From Aestuariibaculum sediminum (GTDB lineage: Bacteria; Bacteroidota; Bacteroidia; Flavobacteriales; Flavobacteriaceae), in assembly GCF_014596945.1 (NCBI RefSeq), contig NZ_JACVXB010000005.1, positions 1 to 64,000 on the forward strand: 64,000 bases of DNA. Reading direction: 5' to 3'. Position 1 is the first letter of the stretch, and every line of letters begins with the position of its first letter. Positions 27,779 through 37,620 of this stretch are shown piece by piece. A model generated the notes under the pieces. The model ran no database searches. It saw nothing but the letters and a program-made list of their open reading frames with translations, and was not told the DNA's origin. Made by a program: the position numbers and the translations under genes.

Positions 27779-27883
27779 TGTGAAAAAAAGTTTATCTACC
27801 TAATTTCAGACCATTTCTAAGCCATTTAAATATACAAAAGCAGATTTGTTCCAATTAATAAACCTGCTTTATATGCATTATTT

Positions 27884-28666
27884 TTACTCTGTTGTCTCCC
27901 CAATTTGATCAATTACATGGGCTTCGTTAAATCCTATAACATTTTTATAAATTAAGTAAGTAGGATGAAACAAGAACGATTGAATAAACAAACCTCCCAC
28001 CCCACAAGTTACAAATGACAATACCAGAATACACAAATAGCTAAGCACAAGCAAACCTAAGCTTAGGAAATACTTTTTATTACCCAATTTAAAACTAACG
28101 GATATTATATCGCCCACACTTAAATCTGGGTTAAAAGCAAAAACTGCCATAAAAAACGACATAGGCACTATAGTGTAAATAAGCGGTATATAGCATAACA
28201 AAGCCGAAGGTATTGCTATTAACACCGCAACAAGCATCAATAAAAATATTTTAATCAAATAAGGCATTTTAAAAAATGCTAAAAAATCGGAAGTTGTACT
28301 TTGTTCATTATAATCCAGTTTTTTCATAATATTAAAAAAAGCTGCATTTAAGGCATATGTTAAAGTCCCTAAAACAATAACACAAGCCACTAATAAAATA
28401 ATATAAGGCACCGACATGCTAGACATAAAGTTTTCTAAAGCTTCTGTATCGGCATAACCACTATTTTGTTGCGCTATAATGACACCTATAAAAGGCACAT
28501 AAAATATTATAAGTATAGGCAGCATAACAATCAATGCGAACAGTTGCATTAAAAACCCTTGCAACCAGGTTTTTTTATACAACTCTAAGGCATCGCTAAA
28601 TATCTGACCGAAATCCAAGGTTTGGGCTTTAGCTATTTTTTCTGATAAACTTGAAAGTGTATTCAT
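27884..28666 (-). CDS. Polytopic integral membrane protein, unrecognised family
   Basis: A protein of 260 residues with about six hydrophobic helices and a cytoplasmic N-terminal segment (DFGQIFSDALELYKKTW) like that found in DUF975-type and related membrane proteins. Conserved-looking elements are PLIYTIVPMSFFM and NPDLSVGDIISVSFKLGNKK. No catalytic motif is seen. It is an orphan between topA and miaB; I do not assign a function. Confidence 0.65.
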   Translation of the reverse strand: MNTLSSLSEKIAKAQTLDFGQIFSDALELYKKTWLQGFLMQLFALIVMLPILIIFYVPFIGVIIAQQNSGYADTEALENFMSSMSVPYIILLVACVIVLGTLTYALNAAFFNIMKKLDYNEQSTTSDFLAFFKMPYLIKIFLLMLVAVLIAIPSALLCYIPLIYTIVPMSFFMAVFAFNPDLSVGDIISVSFKLGNKKYFLSLGLLVLSYLCILVLSFVTCGVGGLFIQSFLFHPTYLIYKNVIGFNEAHVIDQIGETTE

Positions 28667-29008
28667 TAAGTAATTTTGATTAGTATGAGCTTCAAAATAA
28701 CACTTTTCCTATGTATTTAACAAAAATTACGTCATTTTAAAACACCGAAAGCAAAGATTAAAAATCACCAACTAAAAGCCACACGATTAAAATTTCCTTT
28801 AAGTACAACTTGAAACTCTAACAAGTAAATTTCCTTACCTAGAAAACTCAATTTCTTCATTTATTGATTAAGCCCAAAACAAACAGTAGTTAGAAAAACA
28901 ATTCCTTTTCTTAAATTGAACATAAAATTAAACTGTCACTTTGTCATAAACAATAAATTAATTGTATCTTTGCATGCTTATTGAGAGACACGTGTGTTCA
29001 AGACAGTT
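28667..29008. other. Intergenic region upstream of miaB
   Basis: About 340 bp, AT-rich. No ORF or stable RNA structure that I can support. The right end carries the miaB promoter (28940-28972); the rest looks empty. Confidence 0.6.
28940..28972 (+). promoter_or_regulatory. Promoter of miaB
   Basis: TTTG (28940-28943), 21 nt, TATCTTTG (28965-28972), a full match to the Bacteroidota consensus, 37 nt before the miaB ATG at 29009. Confidence 0.8.
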
Positions 29009-30457
29009 ATGGAGAAAATTATAGACGAAAAGAAACAAGGCGAAACGTTGGTTTTAAACCAAAAAGAAGGCAACAAACGCAAACTTTTTATTGAAAGCTA
29101 CGGTTGCCAAATGAATTTTAGCGACAGTGAAATTGTAGCATCAATTCTTACCGAGCAAGGGTACAATACGACGCAAAGTTTGGAAGATGCCGATCTAGTT
29201 TTGGTTAACACCTGTTCGATTCGAGATAAAGCCGAACAAACCGTTCGTAAACGTTTAGAAAAGTATAATGCGGTAAAAAAATCACACAACCCAGGCATGA
29301 AGGTTGGTGTTTTAGGCTGTATGGCAGAGCGTTTAAAAACCAAGTTTTTAGAGGAAGAAAAAATAGTAGATTTGGTAGTTGGTCCGGATGCTTACAAAGA
29401 TTTACCAAACTTGTTGGCCGAAGTTGAAGAAGGAAGAGACGCGATTAACGTTATTCTTTCTAAAGAAGAAACTTATGGCGATATCGCTCCCGTTCGCTTA
29501 AACACCAATGGTGTAACTGCTTTCGTTTCTATTACTCGTGGCTGTGATAATATGTGTACGTTTTGTGTAGTACCATTTACTCGCGGAAGAGAACGCAGTA
29601 GAGACCCACAAAGTATTATTGAAGAAATTCAGGATTTATGGAACAGAGGCTTTAAAGAAGTCACTTTATTGGGCCAAAATGTTGATAGCTTCCTTTGGTA
29701 TGGCGGCGGACTAAAAAAAGACTTTGATAAAGCCAGCGATATACAAAAAGCTACAGCAGTAAACTTCGCACAACTATTAGATATGTGTGCAACAGCATTC
29801 CCAAAAATGCGTTTCCGTTTTTCTACATCTAATCCACAGGATATGACGTTAGATGTTATCGAATCTATGGCCAGACACAAAAACATTTGCAAATACATTC
29901 ATCTTCCTGTACAAAGCGGTAGTAACAACATCCTTAAAGCGATGAACCGCCAACACACACGAGAAGAGTATTTCGAACTAATCGATAATATCAAAAAAAT
30001 AATTCCAGACTGTGCTATTTCTCAGGATATGATTTCTGGTTTCCCTACCGAAACCGAGCAGGATCACCAAGATACACTAAGTTTAATGGAATATGTAAAA
30101 TACGATTTCGGCTTCATGTTCGCTTATTCTGAACGCCCAGGAACATTAGCAGAAAGAAAAATGGAAGACGACATTCCTGAAGCTACTAAAAAACGACGTT
30201 TACAGGAAATCATCGAATTACAACAAGAACATAGTCTATATCGCACCAAAGAACATGTTGGAAAAGTTGAAGAGGTACTCATCGAAAAACCTTCGAAACG
30301 CTCAAACGAACACTGGTCGGGAAGAAATAGCCAAAACACAGTAGTTGTTTTCCCTAAAGGCAACTATAAACCAGGTGATTTTGTAAATGTAAAAATCACC
30401 GATTGTACCAGCACCACATTAATTGGTGAGGCGGTAGGCTATTCAGAAAATAATTAA
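29009..30457 (+). CDS. miaB: tRNA-2-methylthio-N6-dimethylallyladenosine synthase MiaB
   Basis: A radical-SAM methylthiotransferase of 482 residues. N-terminal Fe-S domain Cys residues are in ESYGCQMN, VNTCSIRDKA and GCMAERL; the radical-SAM motif is RGCDNMCTFCVVPFTRGRERSR (CxxxCxxC); a TRAM domain follows at the C-terminus. A GTG at 28994 is in frame but the ATG at 29009 fits the promoter better. It modifies A37 of tRNAs reading UNN codons. Confidence 0.96.
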   Translation: MEKIIDEKKQGETLVLNQKEGNKRKLFIESYGCQMNFSDSEIVASILTEQGYNTTQSLEDADLVLVNTCSIRDKAEQTVRKRLEKYNAVKKSHNPGMKVGVLGCMAERLKTKFLEEEKIVDLVVGPDAYKDLPNLLAEVEEGRDAINVILSKEETYGDIAPVRLNTNGVTAFVSITRGCDNMCTFCVVPFTRGRERSRDPQSIIEEIQDLWNRGFKEVTLLGQNVDSFLWYGGGLKKDFDKASDIQKATAVNFAQLLDMCATAFPKMRFRFSTSNPQDMTLDVIESMARHKNICKYIHLPVQSGSNNILKAMNRQHTREEYFELIDNIKKIIPDCAISQDMISGFPTETEQDHQDTLSLMEYVKYDFGFMFAYSERPGTLAERKMEDDIPEATKKRRLQEIIELQQEHSLYRTKEHVGKVEEVLIEKPSKRSNEHWSGRNSQNTVVVFPKGNYKPGDFVNVKITDCTSTTLIGEAVGYSENN

Positions 30458-30475
30458 CATTTTTAGAATTAAGTT

Positions 30476-30517
30476 ACAAGAAAAAAGATTGATATTACAC
30501 GTCGTCTTTTTTCTTGT
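30476..30517 (+). terminator. Terminator-like hairpin after miaB
   Basis: Perfect 13-bp arms ACAAGAAAAAAGA and TCTTTTTTCTTGT with a 16-nt loop, ending in T-rich sequence, 18 bp after the miaB stop and 28 bp before the sigma-54 activator gene. It probably partly separates the two genes. Confidence 0.6.
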
Positions 30518-30544
30518 TTCTTTCAGCATAACAACTAAGCAACT

Positions 30545-31819
30545 ATGGAATCTGTTCAAGCTATAAAACAACGATTTGGCATTATAGGAAATACGCCTGG
30601 ACTAAATCGAGCCATCGAAAAAGCCATACAAGTAGCACCTACCGACATATCGGTTTTAGTTACTGGCGAGAGTGGTGTTGGTAAAGAAAGTATTCCTAAA
30701 ATCATTCATCAGTTATCACACAGAAAACACAACAAATATATTGCTGTGAACTGTGGCGCCATACCAGAAGGAACAATAGACAGCGAATTGTTTGGCCATG
30801 AAAAAGGCGCCTTTACCGGAGCCACACAAACTAGAGAAGGGTATTTTGAAGTTGCTGATGGCGGAACCATTTTTTTAGATGAAGTTGGCGAGCTGCCATT
30901 AACCACACAGGTACGTTTACTTCGTGTGCTTGAAAATGGTGAGTTTTTAAAAGTAGGATCGAGTAAAGTTCAAAAAACAAACGTGCGTATTGTGGCTGCA
31001 ACAAACGTAAATATGTTTGAAGCTATTGAAAAAGAAAAATTCCGGGAAGATTTATATTACCGCTTAAGCACAGTTGAAATCCATTTGCCTCCTTTACGCG
31101 AGCGTCAGGAAGACATTCATTTATTGTTTAGAAAATTTGCTAGCGATTTTGCTCTAAAATACAAGATGCCAACCATCAAACTTAGCGATTCTGCCGTTCA
31201 GGTATTAATAAAGCACCGATGGAGTGGTAATATTAGACAACTTCGAAACATTGCTGAACAATTGTCTGTATTGGAGCAAAACAGAACGATTTCGGCTGAA
31301 ACACTAATGAGCTACCTACCTAATAGTTCATCAAATCTACCTGCCGTTATAAAAACATCAAAATCGGAAAGCGATTTTAGCAGTGAACGTGAAATATTAT
31401 ACAAAGTCCTTTTCGATATGAAAAGCGATTTAAATGATTTAAAGAAATTAACCCTCGAATTAATGAAAAGTGGCAACACAAAAGATGTTGAAAAAAGCCA
31501 TGAGGGATTAATTCAAAAAATATACGGTAACGAATCGAACGACGATGAAGCCGATTACGAAGAAGAAACGGCGCATAGCAGTGAAGTTTTATCTATTCCT
31601 GAGCATACAATTCATCGTGAAGCACCAGACCCTGTGACCGATAAGTATCATTTTGCGGAAGAAATTGAGGAAGAAGAAACCTTATCCTTACAAGACAAAG
31701 AATTAGAATTAATTAAAAAATCGCTTGAACGTCACGGTGGAAAACGTAAATTAGCCGCAGCCGAATTAGGCATAAGCGAACGTACATTATATCGGAAAAT
31801 TAAACAATACGATTTATAG
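30545..31819 (+). CDS. Sigma-54-dependent transcriptional activator without a receiver domain
   Basis: A protein of 424 residues consisting of an AAA+ sigma-54 interaction domain and a Fis-type HTH. Walker A is GESGVGKE (41-48), the sigma-54 contact loop is GAFTGA (88-93), Walker B and sensor motifs include GTIFLDEVGELP, and the C-terminal helix-turn-helix is GKRKLAAAELGISERTLYRK. There is no N-terminal receiver or PAS domain, so activity must be set by something else, for example an acidic linker (about 320-380) or partner protein. It lies upstream of lptE. Confidence 0.92.
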   Translation: MESVQAIKQRFGIIGNTPGLNRAIEKAIQVAPTDISVLVTGESGVGKESIPKIIHQLSHRKHNKYIAVNCGAIPEGTIDSELFGHEKGAFTGATQTREGYFEVADGGTIFLDEVGELPLTTQVRLLRVLENGEFLKVGSSKVQKTNVRIVAATNVNMFEAIEKEKFREDLYYRLSTVEIHLPPLRERQEDIHLLFRKFASDFALKYKMPTIKLSDSAVQVLIKHRWSGNIRQLRNIAEQLSVLEQNRTISAETLMSYLPNSSSNLPAVIKTSKSESDFSSEREILYKVLFDMKSDLNDLKKLTLELMKSGNTKDVEKSHEGLIQKIYGNESNDDEADYEEETAHSSEVLSIPEHTIHREAPDPVTDKYHFAEEIEEEETLSLQDKELELIKKSLERHGGKRKLAAAELGISERTLYRKIKQYDL

Positions 31820-31836
31820 AGGAGCGTTAAAATTAT

Positions 31837-32346
31837 ATGAAAAAACATATTATCCATCTTTTACTTTTAACTTTTAGTTTTACTTTAGTTAATTGCGGTA
31901 TTTATTCGTTTTCTGGAATTTCAATTTCTCCAGACGTTAAAACGTTTCAGGTAAATCGTTTTGAGAACACATCGCTATTATTTGAGCCTGGCTTAGATTT
32001 ACAGTTTCAAAACGCATTACAAGATTTAATACAAAACCAAACGAATTTAAGTTTAGTTACCACCAATGGCGATTTAACTTATGAAGGTGAAATAACCAAT
32101 TACCGTATTTCTCCAACAACAGCAACCTCACAAAATACAGCGGCACAAAACCGATTAACCATTACTGTAAAAGTGAGGTTTTTCAATAAGAAAAAAGAAG
32201 ATGACGATTTAGACCAAAGTTTTTCATTTTTCTATGATTACGACGGGGCAGCCCAACTAGTTGGAGCACAAAAAGCCACTGCTCACGAAGAAATATTTGA
32301 CCGTTTAACACAAGATATTTTAAATGCTACCCTTGCCAAATGGTAA
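31837..32346 (+). CDS. lptE: LptE-like lipoprotein for LPS transport
   Basis: A lipoprotein of 169 residues with lipobox LVNC (Cys20), then GIYSFSGISI and a small alpha/beta domain containing LQFQNALQDLIQ. This matches the LptE/RlpB family that plugs the LptD barrel in LPS assembly at the outer membrane. It follows the sigma-54 activator by 17 bp, as commonly found in flavobacteria. Confidence 0.85.
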   Translation: MKKHIIHLLLLTFSFTLVNCGIYSFSGISISPDVKTFQVNRFENTSLLFEPGLDLQFQNALQDLIQNQTNLSLVTTNGDLTYEGEITNYRISPTTATSQNTAAQNRLTITVKVRFFNKKKEDDDLDQSFSFFYDYDGAAQLVGAQKATAHEEIFDRLTQDILNATLAKW

Positions 32347-32413
32347 CCATTTAAAATTACTGTTTTACAACAGCCCAATATAAATTGAAAAAAATTTTAA
32401 ATTTGGTATTCTA

Positions 32414-33370
32414 ATGAACCAAAACGATTTTACATACATCCTTCAAAACCCGCAGTCTATTACATTCGAGCAAACCGAAGCTGTAAAATCTATATTAGAG
32501 GAATTTCCATATTTTCAACCGGCACGTGCCGTTTACCTAAAAGGTCTTAAGGATCAAAGTAGTTTCAAATACAATCAAGAGCTTAAAACTACGGCGGCCT
32601 ACACAACGAACCGAAGTATTTTATTCGAGTTTATTACTTCTGAGGTGTTTCAACAAAATGAAATTTCGGAATCTATAAAACATAACATTGGTAATGTTTG
32701 GAATATTGAAGTGGAATATGAAGATATTTCAGTAAACCGACGTGTTGAATTTGATGATAATTTACAGCAACAAGTTAAAGATACCACTGGAGTATTAGAC
32801 CCAGCTTTATTTGAGCCTGTAAAAAATCAAGAGCATCAATCAAACACAAAAAAAGAAATACCTTCTGAATCTACAGCAGAAAATAACACACCCGAAAAAA
32901 TACTCAATCTAGGCAAGCCCCTGCAATTTAACAAAAACGAAACCCATTCGTTTAATGAATGGTTGCAGCTCACGCGCTTTAAACCAATTCAGCGCAAACA
33001 AGAATCAACAAACATAAAAACAGAACAGGAGAAACCTTTAGCCACAGAATCTGTAAGCGAAATCAATACTTCAGATGATTTAGAACGCGAAAAGAAATTT
33101 GAATTAATTGATAAATTCATTCAAAAAAACCCTAAAATTAACCCTACTAAATCCTCAGCCAATAAAGGAAATTTAGCCAAGGCACAAATGATACAGCCTG
33201 AAGCCTTAATGACAGAGACTTTAGCTCGAATTTATGTCGAACAAAAGAACTACAAAAAGGCAATTCAATCTTATAAAATATTAAGTTTGAAATATCCAGA
33301 AAAAAATAGTTTCTTTGCAAACCAAATTAAAGCAGTACAACAATTACAAGAACAAAATAAATTAGAATAA
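32414..33370 (+). CDS. Conserved protein with C-terminal TPR-like repeat
   Basis: A soluble protein of 318 residues. The N-terminal 130 residues are a conserved Bacteroidota region (LQNPQSITFEQTEAVKSIL, FPYFQPARAVYLKGLK); a Lys/Glu/Asn-rich low-complexity linker follows; the end has a TPR-like pair of helices (TETLARIYVEQKNYKKAIQS). No enzymatic motif. The stop overlaps the secG start (TAATG), so the two are translationally coupled. Confidence 0.75.
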   Translation: MNQNDFTYILQNPQSITFEQTEAVKSILEEFPYFQPARAVYLKGLKDQSSFKYNQELKTTAAYTTNRSILFEFITSEVFQQNEISESIKHNIGNVWNIEVEYEDISVNRRVEFDDNLQQQVKDTTGVLDPALFEPVKNQEHQSNTKKEIPSESTAENNTPEKILNLGKPLQFNKNETHSFNEWLQLTRFKPIQRKQESTNIKTEQEKPLATESVSEINTSDDLEREKKFELIDKFIQKNPKINPTKSSANKGNLAKAQMIQPEALMTETLARIYVEQKNYKKAIQSYKILSLKYPEKNSFFANQIKAVQQLQEQNKLE

Positions 33371-33720
33371 TGAGCACGTTTACAATATTTTTAGCATTAA
33401 TCGTTTTAGTAGCGTTTTTACTAATCGTAGTTATTATGGTACAAAATCCTAAGGGAGGCGGGTTATCATCTTCTTTCGGTGGTGGCGGCACACAACAATT
33501 AGGAGGTGTTAAAAAAACTACCGACTTTTTAGATAAAAGCACCTGGACTTTAGCTACTCTTTTATTAGCTTTAATCCTATTATCTAACATGGCAATTAAC
33601 AGAGGCGACGGTACGGCTGACTCTAAAGCTTTAGATGCTGATGCAACCACGGAACAGGCATTACCTAATCCGGTACAAACTACCGACGACACTGCTACTC
33701 CTGACGACGCTACTGAGTAA
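33370..33720 (+). CDS. secG: Preprotein translocase subunit SecG
   Basis: A protein of 116 residues with two transmembrane helices (about 2-21 and 55-75) flanking the SecG signature QNPKGGGLSSSFGGGG. The C-terminal tail of about 35 residues is Asp/Thr-rich. SecG is the accessory subunit of SecYEG. It overlaps the preceding gene by 1 nt. Confidence 0.9.
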   Translation: MSTFTIFLALIVLVAFLLIVVIMVQNPKGGGLSSSFGGGGTQQLGGVKKTTDFLDKSTWTLATLLLALILLSNMAINRGDGTADSKALDADATTEQALPNPVQTTDDTATPDDATE

Positions 33721-33740
33721 AACATACTAATTTACTATAT

Positions 33741-33773
33741 AAAAAATGCCAACTTTTCAAGTTGGCATTTTTT
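33741..33773. terminator. Terminator between secG and groES
   Basis: Perfect 15-bp inverted repeat, arms AAAAAATGCCAACTT and AAGTTGGCATTTTTT, with a 3-nt loop and flanking A/T runs, functional on both strands in principle. Terminates the lptE-secG transcript. Confidence 0.85.
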
Positions 33774-33784
33774 ATTGCTGCAAG

Positions 33785-33816
33785 TTTGTCAGTTACTCAT
33801 TATTGGCATACTTTTC
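33785..33816 (+). promoter_or_regulatory. Promoter of groESL
   Basis: TTTG (33785-33788), 20 nt, TACTTTTC (33809-33816), one base off TAnnTTTG, 54 nt before the groES start. No CIRCE-type inverted repeat was seen. Confidence 0.5.
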
Positions 33817-33869
33817 GAATATAATACTCGCGATAACATTAATTTTTTTAAATCTAAAAATATATACAA

Positions 33870-34145
33870 ATGGCATTGAACATTAAACCATTAGCAGACC
33901 GTGTTCTTATTGAACCAGCTGCAGCTGAAACTAAAACTGCTTCAGGAATCATTATTCCAGACAACGCTAAAGAAAAGCCACAAAGAGGAACAGTTATAGC
34001 TGCCGGAAAAGGTACCAAAGACGAACCTATTACTGTACAAGTTGGCGACACCGTTTTATATGGTAAATATGCTGGAACCGAATTAAAATTAGAAGGGAAA
34101 GATTATTTAATTATGCGCGAAAGTGACATTTTAGCAATTATCTAA
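33870..34145 (+). CDS. groES: Co-chaperonin GroES
   Basis: A protein of 91 residues, the usual GroES length, with [10 protein letters not shown] at the start, the mobile-loop segment [16 protein letters not shown] and [14 protein letters not shown]. It caps the GroEL ring. groEL follows after 102 bp. Confidence 0.97.
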   Translation: MALNIKPLADRVLIEPAAAETKTASGIIIPDNAKEKPQRGTVIAAGKGTKDEPITVQVGDTVLYGKYAGTELKLEGKDYLIMRESDILAII

Positions 34146-34220
34146 TTAGCCCTCTGTCTTTCCGAAAACAGAAAAAATCATTATTAATACATTGTAAAAA
34201 ATCATTCCAATTTTAATTAA

Positions 34221-35879
<1,659 letters not shown>

Positions 35880-35912
35880 TCGAGAGCCTCGACAGACAAA
35901 ACATTATAAAAG

Positions 35913-35947
35913 AAACGCTTCAATTAATTTTGAGGCGTTTTTTTTGT
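35913..35947 (+). terminator. Terminator of groESL
   Basis: Hairpin AAACGCTTCAA...TTGAGGCGTTT (one G:T-type mismatch) followed by eight T residues, 34 bp after the groEL stop. Confidence 0.85.
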
Positions 35948-35979
35948 TTCTTCCACTGAAAAAAATACTAATAATCCTT

Positions 35980-36408
35980 TTACTTGTTTAAGTTATAGTA
36001 ATAAAACGCTGGCAATAACAAGATTAATAATACTGGCTGAATTAAAAATCTTCTGAAATTAAAAAATAAATAATAATCGTCTTGTTCGGGGTTAATTACA
36101 AAATATAAAAATACTGCAATTAAAGCCAAAAAAGATACTGCGTATAATAATATTGAGAATTTGATGATAGACCAATCCGTGAAACACAAATAAATAATAC
36201 CTAAAGAAATAACCGTATTTAACCAAAACCGCAAACTCGTAAAAAACACCAGTTTTAACACTTCCCGTCGCGGACTATCAATATACAGATAATCATTTTT
36301 AAAAAATGTTAAATACGGATCGTAAAATAATTGATTCTCGTATGCTCGTATTAAAACCAACAAGATAAATAGGAGAAAAATGAAAAAATATTTCAGCATC
36401 TTAGGCAT
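35980..36408 (-). CDS. Exosortase F-associated membrane protein
   Basis: A protein of 142 residues with four hydrophobic helices. It overlaps the xrtF gene by 8 nt and has the elements expected of the exosortase F partner family: YENQLFYDPYLTFFK near the N-terminus and NFRRFLIQPVLL near the C-terminus. The role in XrtF processing is unknown. Confidence 0.8.
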   Translation of the reverse strand: MPKMLKYFFIFLLFILLVLIRAYENQLFYDPYLTFFKNDYLYIDSPRREVLKLVFFTSLRFWLNTVISLGIIYLCFTDWSIIKFSILLYAVSFLALIAVFLYFVINPEQDDYYLFFNFRRFLIQPVLLILLLPAFYYYNLNK

Positions 36409-36952
36409 GGTTATCTTTCATTTTAGAAAATCGATTTACCCATATCATCCACAATAAAAACATCATCCCATAAATAATTATAGGAAAAATAATTTCGTGC
36501 AATAAAGACTGATATTTAGGATAATGGTACAGACCAATATTTATCAATACGATGCGAAAAAGATTAATCACATAAATAAACACACTTCCAATAAAAGCAT
36601 AAAGAGTAGTTGTTTTGAAATCTGACGCAAATGCAGCGATAAAAGACACAAATAAAATAATCACACTAAACCCATTACAGCCTTCAATAATTCTAGACAC
36701 ATATTGATTATTTATAATGACTTTAATCGAAGGTTCATTAGGGTGCGGCAACATATTAACCTGAAACCCCAGCACTTGTAACAAATCTTTGCTTTGTTCT
36801 CCCACTATATAAGTCAAATAATCAGGATAATACAAATAACCTTCAGACAATTCTAAATAAAACTTATAACCCATTGATAAAATCAGATAGGCGAACAAAA
36901 AGGTAATTATAAACCGTATTACCAACCGATATTTTATAAATAATGCTTTCAA
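36401..36952 (-). CDS. xrtF: Exosortase family protein XrtF
   Basis: A polytopic membrane cysteine transpeptidase/protease of 183 residues. The exosortase triad is present: Cys92 in EGCNGFSV, Arg133 in NLFRIVLI and His152 in LHEIIFP. Exosortases cleave proteins with C-terminal sorting tails, usually next to extracellular polysaccharide loci. No target tail is found in this window. Confidence 0.88.
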   Translation of the reverse strand: MKALFIKYRLVIRFIITFLFAYLILSMGYKFYLELSEGYLYYPDYLTYIVGEQSKDLLQVLGFQVNMLPHPNEPSIKVIINNQYVSRIIEGCNGFSVIILFVSFIAAFASDFKTTTLYAFIGSVFIYVINLFRIVLINIGLYHYPKYQSLLHEIIFPIIIYGMMFLLWMIWVNRFSKMKDNHA

Positions 36953-37028
36953 TTATTTCGAAAAAATTCTGTTCCTGTGTGTATCGAAATTACAGCTTTT
37001 TAAATACTTTTACGAAAATTTTTTAATT

Positions 37029-37484
37029 ATGATTTTTGAAATCCTAAAAACCAAAATAGAAGCAATTATTGAAAGTACAGAAAAAACTGTAGACGAACGC
37101 CTATTAAAGGTTTGTCAATTACTGGAAGAAAACATTAGTTACTACAATTGGGTGGGATTTTATTTTAAAAATGGCGATAAAGAAGAATTAAAATTAGGTC
37201 CCTATGTTGGCGCACCAACAGACCATACTATTATTCCATTCGGCAAAGGGATTTGTGGGCAAGTGGCTGTGAGCAACGAAAATTTTGTAGTTCCCGATGT
37301 GTCAGCTCAAGACAATTACATTGCCTGTAGTATAACTGTAAAAGCCGAAATTGTAATTCCTATTTTTGTGAACGGACAAAACATTGGCCAGATAGATATC
37401 GACTCGAATACCCCGGACCCATTCACAGATAAAGACGAACGTTTTTTAGAGTTTGTTTGTGCAAAAGTAGCCAGCATATTATAG
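37029..37484 (+). CDS. Free methionine-(R)-sulfoxide reductase (GAF domain)
   Basis: A single GAF-domain protein of 151 residues. The fRMsr signature is intact: GKGICGQVAVS and, 32 residues on, YIACSITVKAEIVIPIF, providing the catalytic and resolving cysteines, followed by IGQIDIDS. It reduces free Met-R-sulfoxide with thioredoxin. It is divergent from xrtF. Confidence 0.88.
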   Translation: MIFEILKTKIEAIIESTEKTVDERLLKVCQLLEENISYYNWVGFYFKNGDKEELKLGPYVGAPTDHTIIPFGKGICGQVAVSNENFVVPDVSAQDNYIACSITVKAEIVIPIFVNGQNIGQIDIDSNTPDPFTDKDERFLEFVCAKVASIL

Positions 37485-37589
37485 TAGATTTACACCTTAC
37501 AAATACACCGTAAGACCTTTCCATATTTCAAACAAATAAACGGATTGTTTTTTCAATAATTCTAACCCTGTTATTGTGCAAAAAATAAC

Positions 37590-37597
37590 TACTTTTG
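37590..37597 (+). promoter_or_regulatory. Possible -7 box of purH
   Basis: TACTTTTG matches TAnnTTTG, 23 nt before the purH start; no good -33 box at the right distance, so half-supported. Confidence 0.4.
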
Positions 37598-37620
37598 CAA
37601 TTTATAACTAGTTTAGAAAA

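Noticed and set aside
27440-27820. Open frame of 126 codons antisense to the topA start
   Set aside because: Overlaps the conserved Toprim coding region and shows no recognisable domain.
33327-33725. Open frame of 132 codons antisense to secG
   Set aside because: Mirror of the Gly/Ser-rich secG sequence; no independent support.
33785-33869. CIRCE heat-shock operator upstream of groES
   Set aside because: No TTAGCACTC-N9-GAGTGCTAA-like inverted repeat is present.
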